Source: Palsa-504 sp963767565
GTDB lineage: Bacteria > Actinomycetota > Actinomycetes > Streptosporangiales > Streptosporangiaceae
DNA length: 64,000 nt
NCBI GenBank assembly: GCA_963767565.1
Contig: CAVYEG010000012.1
Coordinates: 62,001 to 126,000 of the forward strand
Direction of reading: 5' to 3'
Shown: positions 49,328-57,916 of the stretch, one piece after another
How the letters are laid out: each line of letters starts with the position of its first letter
Numbering within the stretch: position 1 is the first letter of the stretch
Translations under genes and position numbers: made by a program
Notes under the pieces: generated by a model
What the model was told of the DNA's origin: nothing
The model's database searches: none
Seen by the model: only the letters and a program-made list of their open reading frames with translations

Positions 49328-50727
49328 ATGGCAGACGGAGCAATCGAAACGGTAATGGAGCGGACCAGCCGGGAGCAGATCCGCCTGGTCCGTTTCCTTT
49401 ACGCCGACCATGGCGGGATTATTCGCGGCAAGGCGGCCGGCCCGGCCGGCTGAAGGAGCGCATGTCGAGCGGCATCGGGCACACGGTCGCCATGATGGCG
49501 ATGTCCATGCTCGACCAGCTGCAGCCGGTGGCCGGAATGGGCCCGGTCGGCGAGGTCAGGATCGTGCCCGATCCGGACACGTTCGTCGCGCTGCCCTACG
49601 CGCCCGGCGCCGGAGCCATGCTCGCGGACCTGGTGCTGCCGGACGGGACCCCGTGGGAGGCATGCTCCCGGACCTTCCTCAAGCAGGCCATGATCGACCT
49701 GGCCGGCGAGGGCTACGTCATGCAGGCCGCGTTCGAGCCCGAGTTCACCATCGGGCGCCGCGAGTCCTCGCCCGCCGGGCCCTCGATCCCGGACCGGCTC
49801 ATCCCCATCGACGACAGCCTGTGCTACTCCTCCACCGGCTTCCACCTGGCCCACGACTTCACCATGGAACTCGTCGAGGCCATGGAGGCCCAGGGCCTGT
49901 CCGTCGAGCACTACTATCCGGAGCTCGGCCACGGCCAGCACGAGCTGTCGGTCAGGTATGCCGACGCGCTGCGCGCGGCCGACAACCACGTGCTGTACCG
50001 GGAAACGGTGCGCGGCGTGGCCTTCCGGCACGGCCTGTGGGCCAGCCTGGCCCCCAAGCCCATCCCCGACCAGGCCGGCAACGGCACCCACCTGCACGCC
50101 TCGCTGCTGGAGGTGCCGGCCGAGGGCGAGTCCGCCGGGCGGAACGTGTTCGCCGATCCGTCTGACCGCAACGGCCTGTCCCAGGTCGGCTACCACTTCA
50201 TCGGCGGCCTGCTGGCCCACCTGCCCGCGCTGATCGCGCTGACCTGCGCCAGCGTGAACAGCTACCGCAGGCTGGCGCCGCAGATGTGGGCCAGCGCGTA
50301 CAGCTGCTACGGGGTGGACAACCGGGAGGCCGCGGTCCGGATCTGCTCGCCGCTGCGCGGCGACCCGGGCAGCACGGTCAACCTGGAGCTCAAGCCGTCC
50401 GACTCCAGCGCCAACCCGTACCTCGCGCTGGGCGCGTTCATCTACGCGGGCCTGGACGGCATCCGGAGCAAGATCGAGCCGGGCGAGGCGCTGAACGTCG
50501 ACCCGGCCACCTTGTCCGAGACCGAGCGGGCCGAACGCGGTGCGCACCGGCTGCCCGCCTCGCTGGCCGCGGCGCTGGACGCGCTGGAGGCCGACCAGCT
50601 GCTGATGGAGGCCCTCGGCCCGCTGCGCAGCACGGCCTACCTGGCCGTCAAGCGCTCCGAGGCGGCTCACTTCGCCCACTCCACCGACCCCTACTACGAG
50701 TGCTTCCAGCACTTCACCAAGATCTAG
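49328..50727 (+). pseudogene. glutamine synthetase family protein with a frameshift near residue 40
   Basis: Start ATG 49328 gives MADGAIETVMERTSREQIRL and FLYADHGGIIRGKA, the conserved GS N-terminus, but this frame stops at 49451-49453. The rest (RLKERMSSGIGHTVAMMAMS to the end at 50727) continues in the -1 frame and is intact: EPEFTIG, GNGTHLHASL, VNSYRRLAP and ELKPSDSSANPY. The shift falls in a GGCCGGCCCGGCCGG palindromic tract (about 49436-49450). It belongs to the short GS-like group, whose members often use amines or other amino acceptors. Broken in nature, or an assembly error. Confidence 0.8.
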
Positions 50728-51079
50728 CCTGCGGGACTGCTGCTCTGCGCGGCAGTGCGGGATCACCCCGCTGACCTGCACAGCAACCGTTAACCAACGG
50801 TCCATCCTGCCGAGGGTAGGCGCCGCGCTCGGCGCCGTCACCCCAGGGTGACGAAAGTACGTACTTTCACATATCTTGCTCCTTACCGGTCGAGCATGCT
50901 CAATTGCATCCGCTGCGCATACGACACGGTTAGAGCGCGCCTGCAGACTGAGGTGCTGAGTCACCGGTGAGGGTCCGATCAGATTCGCCATTTCCGTTAC
51001 ATGACGTCCACCAGCGTGGTTAACTACCGGTTGCATCAGATGCGAGATTCCCGCATCAAACGCAACGGCGGAGGTGGGC
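50728..51079. other. 352-base palindrome-rich leader upstream of the recombinase cassette
   Basis: No ORF. Inverted repeats: ACCGTT-AACC-AACGGT (50786-50801), GGCGCC-N6-GGCGCC (50819-50836), GTCACCC-CA-GGGTGAC (50837-50852) and GAAAGTACGTACTTTC (50853-50868), the last three touching. They are followed by GAGCATGCTC (50892-50901), TCACCGGTGA (50961-50970), GCATC-A-GATGC (51033-51043) and GATGCG-N7-CGCATC (51039-51057). The CTCCTTACCGGTCG repeat lies at 50879-50892. Confidence 0.8.
50878..50892 (+). repeat. left copy of a 15-bp direct repeat, candidate attachment half
   Basis: GCTCCTTACCGGTCG recurs twice, in tandem, at 56768-56796, 5.9 kb away on the same strand. A recombinase cassette lies just inside. 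A chance match of this length in 64 kb is possible, so the link is tentative. Confidence 0.4.
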
Positions 51080-52273
51080 GTGAGCGATGGCGAGCTGGCC
51101 CCTGGGTCAGCCGGGCTGCACCTAGCGGCCGGTGTGCCGCTGCTGCGGCCTGCGGAGCAGACGTTCGAAGCGATGCTGGGCGGCTGGCGGAACCAGCAGC
51201 TTGCCCGGCGGCTAGCGTTCTCGACAGTAGAAGGGCGAGAGCGGGCCGTCCGTGCGTTCGCCACCCACGCGGGCGCGTTCCCCTGGGAGTGGACGCCGAC
51301 CCTGGTTGATGAGTGGATGACCGACCTGCGAGCTGTCCGGAGGCTGCGCCGGTCGACGCTGCGGGGTTACCAGATCGCGGTCAGGCTGTTCTGCGGCTAC
51401 ATCACCGATCCCGTCTACGGATGGTCGGCGGAGTGCGAGAAGTGGTTTGGCACCCATCCGGTCCAGGTCGTTCACGAGTGGAATGCCGCCGTCCACGTCC
51501 AGGAGGCCGAGGCCGACCCGCCCAAGCGGGCATTCACCAGGGACGAACTGCACGCGTTCTTCGACTGGGCCGACCACCAAGTCGGTGCTGTCCGCGCAGC
51601 TGGGCGCAAGGGGTGGCTGGCGGCGTTCAGGGACGCGGCGCTGTTCAAGCTCGCCTACGGGTATGCCCTGAGGCGCAACGAGGTGCGGATGCTCGACGTG
51701 GCCGACTTCAGCCCCAACGTCCACGCGCCGGAGTTCGGCGAGCTGGGCGTCTGCTATGTGCGGCACGGCAAGGCGATGAAGGGGTCGCCGCCCAAGCGGC
51801 GCAGTGTGCTGACCGTCTGGCCGTGGGTCGCCGAGGTGGCCGAGGAGTGGATCGGTGAGATCAGGCCCCTGATCGGCCGTTCCGATGGGAGCCCGGCGCT
51901 GTGGCCGACCGAGCGGGCCGACCGGATCAGCCTGGAGTACATCGATCACCGGTTCCAGGCCGCACGGGGCGCGCTTGGCCTGCCGGACGGCTTGGACTTC
52001 CACTCGCTGCGCCGCTCCTACGTCACCCACCTGATTGAGGACGGGTGGGACCCGTTCTTCGTCCAGCAGCAGGTCGGCCACGAGCACGCATCGACCACCT
52101 CGATCTACACCTGCGTGTCGTCGGACTTCCGCGTCAAGACGCTCCGCAGCGCTCTGGATGCAACAGTCACGGCCGCGATGGGCAAGCACCCGGCGGCCGG
52201 CCCGGGTGAACCGCGCCAGGCGGCTCCTGGCAGCCGGCAGACCGTCGGCGAACAGGCGAGGGAGGCGCGGTGA
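51080..52273 (+). CDS. tyrosine-type site-specific recombinase (integrase)
   Basis: 397 residues from GTG 51080, with GGAGG five bases upstream; GTG 51074 is possible. N-terminal SAM-like core-binding domain (about 30-130, RRLAFSTVEGRERAVRAF). Catalytic domain with Arg in YGYALRRNEVRMLDVAD, HSLRRSYVTHL (H-x-x-R) and GHEHASTTSIYTCVS with the nucleophile Tyr. All tetrad positions appear present. Its TGA overlaps the HTH gene start (GTGA). First gene of a coupled cassette. Confidence 0.92.
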   Translation: MSDGELAPGSAGLHLAAGVPLLRPAEQTFEAMLGGWRNQQLARRLAFSTVEGRERAVRAFATHAGAFPWEWTPTLVDEWMTDLRAVRRLRRSTLRGYQIAVRLFCGYITDPVYGWSAECEKWFGTHPVQVVHEWNAAVHVQEAEADPPKRAFTRDELHAFFDWADHQVGAVRAAGRKGWLAAFRDAALFKLAYGYALRRNEVRMLDVADFSPNVHAPEFGELGVCYVRHGKAMKGSPPKRRSVLTVWPWVAEVAEEWIGEIRPLIGRSDGSPALWPTERADRISLEYIDHRFQAARGALGLPDGLDFHSLRRSYVTHLIEDGWDPFFVQQQVGHEHASTTSIYTCVSSDFRVKTLRSALDATVTAAMGKHPAAGPGEPRQAAPGSRQTVGEQAREAR

Positions 52274-52602
52274 CGAAGCGGAACGTCAGCTACCAGTGGC
52301 GGCTGCGGGAAGTCATGGCCGCGCACGGGATGTTTGCCACGACCGACCTCGTGCCGCCGCTCACCGACCGGGGCATCACGCTGTCAGCCTCTCAGGTGCA
52401 TCGCCTGGTCACCGGAACCCCTGAACGGCTATCCCTGCCGGTGCTCGCGGCGCTCTGCGACATCTTCGAGGTCACTCCCGCAGACCTGATTCGTACCGCT
52501 GCCGAGAATGCGGCCCCGCGCCGCACTGCTACGGCGGGTGCCCAGGTGACCGACACGGCCGCGAGGCGGCCTGTCAGGGCGCGCATCCGGCCTGAGCAGT
52601 GA
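52270..52602 (+). CDS. XRE/Cro-like HTH protein of the recombinase cassette
   Basis: 110 residues from GTG 52270 (GTGA overlap with the integrase). One HTH (about 8-70): WRLREVMAAHGMFATTDLV, GITLSASQVHRLVTGTPE, LSLPVLAALCDIFEVTPADL, followed by a basic tail. It may act as excisionase, repressor or directionality factor. The stop overlaps the next GTG (GTGA). Confidence 0.82.
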   Translation: MTKRNVSYQWRLREVMAAHGMFATTDLVPPLTDRGITLSASQVHRLVTGTPERLSLPVLAALCDIFEVTPADLIRTAAENAAPRRTATAGAQVTDTAARRPVRARIRPEQ

Positions 52603-53848
52603 CCAGGCTTGGGCGTCCGCCCAGCGCCCGCAAGGAGCTGCGCGCCCTACTGACCGAGATGTTCGATGACGGGACGGGCCAGGTCGCCCCCCTGCTCGCG
52701 GGCTCCTCGAGAACCTGGTGTCCATGCCGCGGCCGACACTGTGCAGGAACTGGCTGCGCAACAACGCACATGCCAGGGACTATCTGCGCGGCCTGGCGCA
52801 CGGGGACATCCCGCTCAGCCACGAGGCCCTGCTTGACCTGCCGAGCTGGCGCACCGCCGCCCACCTGTGCGACCTGCTCATGGCCGCCGGCGCGCTGGTC
52901 GCCGTCGACCGGCAGATCCTCCTGTTCGAGCGCTGGTACCGCAGCGAGGTCAAGGCCGTCGCCGGCCCGCAGCACGCGCAGGCCCTGCGCCAGTTCACCA
53001 CCTGGCGGCTGCTGCCGCGGATGCGGGCCCGGGCCGCAAACCAGTTCCTGACCTCCGGCACGCGGAACGCGGCAGCGCACGAGTTCACCAAGGCGCGGCA
53101 GTACCTCGTCTGGCTGGCCGGCCGCGGCCGCTGCCTGCAGGACTCGACGCAGGGCGATATCGATGCCTGGTACGCCACTGCGACCGACCCGGATGCCACG
53201 CGCACCTTCCTGAAATGGGCCATCGCCAGCCGCGCCATGCCCCGCCTCGACGTCCCGGCCAGAAGGCACGCCGAGCGGGCGCCGATCAGCCAGCACCGGC
53301 GCCTCGCCCTGATCCACCGGTTTCTGACCGACAAGCGCATCGAACTGCGTACCCGGGTCGCAGGGTGCCTCCTGCTGCTCTACGCCCAGCCGGTAAGCCG
53401 ACTGGCCCGCCTGACTCTGGATGACATCATCACCGGCGACGACGGCCAGGTCTTCATCCGGCTGGGCGACCCGCCGACTCCAGTCCCCGAACCGTTCGCC
53501 GCGATGTTCACCGAACTGGCCGCCAACCGCGTGAACATGAACACCGCCGCCAATCCTGGCTGCCAGTGGCTGTTCCCCGGCCAGCGCGTCGGCCAGCCCC
53601 TTATGCCCGTCGGGCTCCGCCGACAGCTCCACGAACTCGGCATCCCGCTCACCCAGGCAAGGACAGCAGCGTTCCGCCAGCTCGTGCTCCAGGCCCCGCC
53701 TCCGGTCGTCGCCCGCTCCCTCGGCTTCGACTACGGCACCGCCACCGAACACGCCATCGCAGCAGGCGGCACCTGGAACCGCTACCCGGCCACGCGCAGG
53801 GACAGCACCCTGGCGCCTCTGCACCCCAGCCGGGGAGGGGCGCCTTGA
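52599..53848 (+). CDS. recombinase-like partner protein, apparently frameshifted near 52.69 kb
   Basis: GTG 52599 (GTGA with the HTH gene) starts TRLGRPPSARKELRALLTEM, but after about residue 35 the meaningful frame is the -1 one, open from 52670 and readable to 53848 (GTG 52718 is the first start in it). That part (376 residues) has an N-terminal helical domain and a C-terminal half reminiscent of tyrosine recombinases (LLLLYAQPVSRLARLTLDDI; PGQRVGQPLMPVGLRRQLHE), but the H-x-x-R box and Tyr are not evident. It could be an accessory recombinase subunit. Real frameshift or sequence error unresolved. Confidence 0.65.
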
Positions 53849-54003
53849 CCAGCCGTCTGACCGCTGTGCTCCGCGCGGCCGCTGACGGCCTGCCCGCCGG
53901 TGAGGCAGCCCAGCTCACCATCACACGCAGTGATCGGGTTCGCTGGGCGGCGGCCGTGCAGTATGCCACGGCTTGGGCTGCATCCAGCACCGGACTTCTC
54001 TGA
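53845..54003 (+). CDS. 52-residue coupled small protein
   Basis: TTG at 53845 overlaps the TGA of the preceding gene (TTGA), continuing the chain of overlapping genes. The peptide (TSRLTAVLRAAADGLPAGEA, then ITRSDRVRWAAAVQYATAW) has normal GC3 bias and ends at 54003. It is too short for a domain call; mostly helical by composition. The overlap pattern is the main argument that it is real. Confidence 0.45.
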   Translation: MTSRLTAVLRAAADGLPAGEAAQLTITRSDRVRWAAAVQYATAWAASSTGLL

Positions 54004-54105
54004 GCAACGGCTGTCCCGCAGGCACAGGCTCCGTCTACAGGTGGTGCCGCGGCCCGCGTGAATTCGTCCTTACCTGGCTGCTGTGCCGTATCGCGAGTGA
54101 TCGGC

Positions 54106-54139
54106 TTGCGCCCGCAAATCATTCAGTGTTATACATAAC
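54106..54139 (+). promoter_or_regulatory. promoter and operator of the GntR-ABC operon
   Basis: TTGCGC (54106-54111), 18 bases, TATACA (54130-54135). The -10 box lies inside the palindrome GTTAT-AC-ATAAC (54128-54139), as expected for autoregulation by a YtrA-type GntR repressor. Confidence 0.55.
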
Positions 54140-54184
54140 CATAACAACCTTTCGGCCGGTCCAGTCCGGGAAGGGACGTGCAGT

Positions 54185-54655
54185 GTGATCGACTTCCATG
54201 TCGATAAGGCGGGCAGCGTGCCCGTCTATGCGCAGCTGGTGCGCCAGGTGCGGGAGGCGATGCGGCTGGGTCTGCTGCATCCCGGTGACCGGCTGCCAAC
54301 CGTGCGAGAGGTCGTCACCTCGTGCACAGTGAATGCGGCCACCGTGCTCAAGGCGTATCGCGAGCTGGAGATGTCCGGGCTCGCCGAGTCCCGGCAGGGT
54401 TCTGGGACGTTCGTCACCGGCACTCTGGGATCTGCTGATCCCCACGTCATGGCCCGGCTGCGGGGCGGTCTGTCACGCTGGCTGGATCAGGCGCGCGAGG
54501 CAGGACTCGAAGACGAGGACGTCCAGGCGCTTGTGGCCTCCGTGCTCGCCCAGCAGGCAGCGGGCGCGCCACGAGCCGGAGATCCCGGTCCGGCACGGCG
54601 GGCCGCCGGTACAGAAGTGGCACCGCGTGCCGCCGGGATCGGAGGTGCGGCGTGA
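54185..54655 (+). CDS. GntR family (YtrA-type) transcriptional regulator
   Basis: 156 residues from GTG 54185. Winged HTH: VPVYAQLVRQVREAMRLGLL, PGDRLPTVREVV, VNAATVLKAYRELEMSGLAE and QGSGTFVTG; the short C-terminal helical part is YtrA-like and too small for a ligand domain. It heads an operon with an ABC transporter (GTGA overlap at 54652). Confidence 0.92.
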   Translation: MIDFHVDKAGSVPVYAQLVRQVREAMRLGLLHPGDRLPTVREVVTSCTVNAATVLKAYRELEMSGLAESRQGSGTFVTGTLGSADPHVMARLRGGLSRWLDQAREAGLEDEDVQALVASVLAQQAAGAPRAGDPGPARRAAGTEVAPRAAGIGGAA

Positions 54656-55566
54656 GCGAGGAGCCGAGCGCCCTGGAGGCCAGGGGCCTGACCAAGCGCT
54701 ACCGCGACGTGGTGGCGCTGAGCGAGTGCAGCTTCCAGCTGCCCGCGCACCGCATCATCGCGCTGGTCGGGGCCAACGGCGCGGGCAAGTCCACGCTGAT
54801 GAGCATCGCCGCCGGGCTGCTGCCGGCCACCAGCGGTGAGGTCCTGGCCGGCGGGCAACGCGTTGACCCGCACCGCCGGCCCCGCCCGGCCGACACCGCG
54901 CACCGGGTCGCCATCCTCGCCCAGGACAAGCCGCTCTACCGCGACTTCACCGTCGCCGACATGCTGAAGTTCGGGCAGCACACCAACCGCGTCTGGGACC
55001 AGCAGCGGGCGGTGAACTGGCTGGATCGCTTCGAGGTGCCGCTCCAGCGGCGCTGCGGCCGGCTGTCCGGCGGGCAGCGCGCCCAGGTCGCCCTCGCGGT
55101 CGCGCTCGGCGGCTGCCCCGATGTGCTGCTGCTGGACGAACCGCTGGCGAACCTGGACCCCGTCGCCCGCAGCGAGGTCACCGGGGAGCTGATAGCCGAG
55201 GTCGCCGACAGCGGCATGACCGTGATCCTCTCCACCCACATCGTGGCCGAGCTCGCCGGGGTCGGCGAGTATCTGCTGCTGCTGGCCGCGGGCCGGCCAG
55301 TGCTGGCCGGTGACATCGAGGAACTGCTCGCCGGCCATGTGCGGCTGACCGGCCCCCGCGCGGGCCTGCCACCGTGCCCCGGCCAGATCGTCCGGGCCCA
55401 GCACACCGAGCGCCAGTCCACCTTCATCGTCCGGCTGCCCAGCCAGGCCGTGCCCTCCGCTGTCGCCCCGGGGTGGAGCAGCGGGCCGGTGACCCTCGAG
55501 CAACTGACCATCACCTACCTCAAGACGTCCGCGAAGCCGCCCCGAGCCCTGGAGGCCGCCGTATGA
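54652..55566 (+). CDS. ABC transporter ATP-binding protein
   Basis: 304 residues from GTG 54652. Walker A GANGAGKST (about 40-48), Q-loop AILAQDKPLY, signature LSGGQRAQVALAVALGG, Walker B VLLLDEPLANLDP and H-loop STHIVAEL. C-terminal about 75 residues are extra. Pairs with the downstream permease; export of an antimicrobial or lipid is typical for YtrA-linked systems. Confidence 0.93.
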   Translation: MSEEPSALEARGLTKRYRDVVALSECSFQLPAHRIIALVGANGAGKSTLMSIAAGLLPATSGEVLAGGQRVDPHRRPRPADTAHRVAILAQDKPLYRDFTVADMLKFGQHTNRVWDQQRAVNWLDRFEVPLQRRCGRLSGGQRAQVALAVALGGCPDVLLLDEPLANLDPVARSEVTGELIAEVADSGMTVILSTHIVAELAGVGEYLLLLAAGRPVLAGDIEELLAGHVRLTGPRAGLPPCPGQIVRAQHTERQSTFIVRLPSQAVPSAVAPGWSSGPVTLEQLTITYLKTSAKPPRALEAAV

Positions 55567-56615
55567 GCGCACTGAGCACACCCGGTTCTGCCACCCCTGC
55601 GGCGTATCGCGGCCGGGGACGCGGCGGCGCGCGCCTGACTGACCTGGTCTGGCTCACCTGGCGTCAGCACCGCGCGGTCATCGTCACGGGCCTGGCAGTC
55701 GCCGGGGTGGTCACCGGTTCCATGCTCTACGTCGCTGCGCGCATCGCGACGATCAACCAGGAGTGCAAGAACACGGCCTGCCCGCCCGGCTCGGCCCAGG
55801 CCGCGTCCCTCACAGGCCTCTTCGGACTCACCAATCTGTCGATCTACCTCACCATCATCGTGCTGTTCCTGCCGTTGCTGGTCGGCGTGTTCCTCGGCGC
55901 CCCGCTGCTGGCCCGCGAACACGAGCAGCGCACCCTGCTGCTGGCCTGGAGCCAGGACATCACCCCGCAGCGCTGGCTGTGGACCAAGTTCGCGCTGCTC
56001 GGCGTCCTGACCGCAGCGGCGGCAGCGGCGGTGTCCGCCGCTGCCGGGCACCTGGCTCACATGGTGAGCATCGCGATCGGGAAGAGCTTGTTCTCCCTGT
56101 TCTCCGGCGCCGCCTTCCTGGTCACCGGCATACTGCCGCTGGCGCTGCAGACCGTGGCGTGGCTCGCCGTCGGTGTGGCGCTGGGCGCCGCGTACCGCCG
56201 CACCCTGCCCGCCATCTTCACCGCGCTCACCGGGTACATCGCCGTCCTCTTCCTTGTCGTGCGGCAGTATCCGTCCCTCATGACGCCGCTGACAGCCCTG
56301 GTCCCCATCAGCGGCAACCAGGACTTCACCTCCCGGCTGGGCGCCAACATCCTGGTCGTCCACCAGGGCATGAACACGATCTACGACGCGTCCGGCCGCG
56401 CCATGAACCCCGCCGCCGTGCAGTCGCTATGCCCGTCAGCGAACAGCGACCCCTGCAGGGCGCAACACCACCTTATGGAAGCCCTGCGCTATCAGCCGGG
56501 GAGCCGGATTCCCGACTTCCACCTCCTCCTGGCCTGCGGCTATTTCGCCCTCGGCGCGATCGCCGTCGCCGTCGTGTGGTCGCTGGTCCGGCGCACCAGC
56601 CTGAGCGCTGGCTAA
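55563..56615 (+). CDS. ABC transporter permease
   Basis: 350 residues from ATG 55563 (ATGA overlap). Six membrane segments (about 40-60, 90-112, 139-163, 175-205, 215-235 and 320-340). The EHEQRTLLLAWSQDITPQRW stretch before the third segment is typical for ABC-2-like permeases. An extracellular loop near 285-300 has two Cys. Forms the transporter with the preceding ATPase. Confidence 0.88.
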   Translation: MSALSTPGSATPAAYRGRGRGGARLTDLVWLTWRQHRAVIVTGLAVAGVVTGSMLYVAARIATINQECKNTACPPGSAQAASLTGLFGLTNLSIYLTIIVLFLPLLVGVFLGAPLLAREHEQRTLLLAWSQDITPQRWLWTKFALLGVLTAAAAAAVSAAAGHLAHMVSIAIGKSLFSLFSGAAFLVTGILPLALQTVAWLAVGVALGAAYRRTLPAIFTALTGYIAVLFLVVRQYPSLMTPLTALVPISGNQDFTSRLGANILVVHQGMNTIYDASGRAMNPAAVQSLCPSANSDPCRAQHHLMEALRYQPGSRIPDFHLLLACGYFALGAIAVAVVWSLVRRTSLSAG

Positions 56616-56767
56616 CGAACCCAAACCTTGATCCCAGCCCCGAGCCCGGCAATCGAGCTCGCCTGGCATAGCGCAGTAGCTTGAGGACCAAGGAACCGCC
56701 ACCTGCCGGAAGCCCTCAGAGCTGCGAAGGCGAATACGACACAGTTGGATTCGGCAGTGCACCAGTA

Positions 56768-56809
56768 GCTCCTTACCGGTCGCTCCTTACCGGTCGTCCA
56801 GACGACCGG
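56768..56809 (+). repeat. right tandem copies of the 15-bp direct repeat plus a 20-bp palindrome
   Basis: CTCCTTACCGGTCG occurs at 56769-56782 and 56783-56796. The end of the second copy is part of an inverted repeat CCGGTCGTC-CA-GACGACCGG (56790-56809). The single left copy is at 50879-50892. Confidence 0.6.
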
Positions 56810-56844
56810 CGCGGTTACGCGGGTACCGGCCGGCCCGCCTAGAC

Positions 56845-56876
56845 ACCTTGCACTACAAGGCATAGTGTCACAAGGT
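56845..56876. promoter_or_regulatory. operator-like inverted repeats at the PadR promoter
   Basis: ACCTTG (56845-56850) pairs with CAAGGT (56871-56876), CCTTG-N5-CAAGG lies inside (56846-56860), and CACTA pairs with TAGTG (56851-56855 and 56863-56867). The site overlaps both possible PadR starts, consistent with autorepression. Confidence 0.45.
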
Positions 56877-57203
56877 ATGGAACGGGAACGGCTGAAGGGC
56901 AACCTTGACCTGCTGCTGCTGTCGGTGCTGGCCGCCGGCCCCGCACATGGCTACGGGATCATCACTGCGCTGCGCGAGCGCAGCGAAGGCACCTTCGAAC
57001 TGCATGAAGGCACGATCTACCCGGCGCTGCACCGGCTGGAGGACGCCGGGCTGCTCGGCAGCTCCTGGGCGGATGCTCAGGGCCGCAAGCGCCGCGTCTA
57101 CGCGCTGACCGACAAGGGGGCGGCCGCGCTCGCCGCCGAGCGGACCGCATGGTGGCGCTTCGCCGCCGGCATGCGGGCAGTGCTGGCAGGCGAGCCGGCA
57201 TGA
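56865..57203 (+). CDS. PadR family transcriptional regulator
   Basis: 112 residues from GTG 56865 (CAAGG five bases upstream) or 108 from ATG 56877. PadR winged HTH: RLKGNLDLLLLSVLAAGPAH, GYGIITALRERSEG, LHEGTIYPALHRLEDAGLL and GRKRRVYALTDKG. Translationally coupled to the next gene (ATGA at 57200). Confidence 0.92.
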   Translation: MSQGMERERLKGNLDLLLLSVLAAGPAHGYGIITALRERSEGTFELHEGTIYPALHRLEDAGLLGSSWADAQGRKRRVYALTDKGAAALAAERTAWWRFAAGMRAVLAGEPA

Positions 57204-57916
57204 CCGGGGACCGTGACCCCATCCAGCAGTACCTGGACCAGCTGCGGCTGAGCCTGCGCATCCCCGAGGTCGGCCGGATCCTGGTCGAGGCGGAAGACCA
57301 CCTGCGGGCCGCAACCGCCGCCGGGATGGCGGAGGGGCTGACCGAGCGCGCGGCGCAGCAGGCGGCGATCGCTGGTTTCGGGCCGGTGCGGGCGATCATT
57401 TACGCGCACCAGACACGCCACGGGCGGGTGGCCGCGGTGCTCGCTGACCTGGCCATCGCGCTGTGGCGGGTAGCCGCCATCTACCTGCTCGCGGCCTTCC
57501 TCGGGGGCCTTGCCGGGCTCCTCAGGCCCGGTTCCGGGTGCCCCGCCCACGACGCGTCCTGCAAGCTGTTCACCTTGGTACCCGAGACCAGCGCCCTCGC
57601 AGCACTCATCTCCTGGGCCGCTACGGGGGTAGCCGGCCTGGCCCTGCTCGCGGCATACTTTGCCGTCCGCCGGGTCCAGCGGCGCCGTGGCCGGGTGTGG
57701 TCGGTGCCGCTTGGCGGCTACTTCCCGCTGGCGGCGGTCGTCGCGTCCGTCGCGGCTGGTGTCGGACTGCTGCTGCTGTATACAACAGCCCACGTCGTGT
57801 TCGGGCCGTGGTCCGCCATCATCATCTACGCGGCGGTGGGCCTGGCGGTCACCTACGGATTGCGGATGTGGCGGATGCTCTGGAACCAGGCGCGCGGCCG
57901 GGACGAGCTGGCATGA
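57200..57916 (+). CDS. membrane protein with permease-prefix-like (DUF1700-type) N-terminus
   Basis: 238 residues. N-terminal soluble helical domain (about 1-75: IQQYLDQLRLSLRIPEVGRI, ILVEAEDHLRAATAAG) of the kind found before or beside PadR-controlled membrane proteins, then four or five membrane segments (about 86-110, 128-150, 170-195 and 203-222). Two Cys (about 113 and 121) lie outside. The partner PadR suggests a stress-regulated envelope function. Confidence 0.8.
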   Translation: MTGDRDPIQQYLDQLRLSLRIPEVGRILVEAEDHLRAATAAGMAEGLTERAAQQAAIAGFGPVRAIIYAHQTRHGRVAAVLADLAIALWRVAAIYLLAAFLGGLAGLLRPGSGCPAHDASCKLFTLVPETSALAALISWAATGVAGLALLAAYFAVRRVQRRRGRVWSVPLGGYFPLAAVVASVAAGVGLLLLYTTAHVVFGPWSAIIIYAAVGLAVTYGLRMWRMLWNQARGRDELA

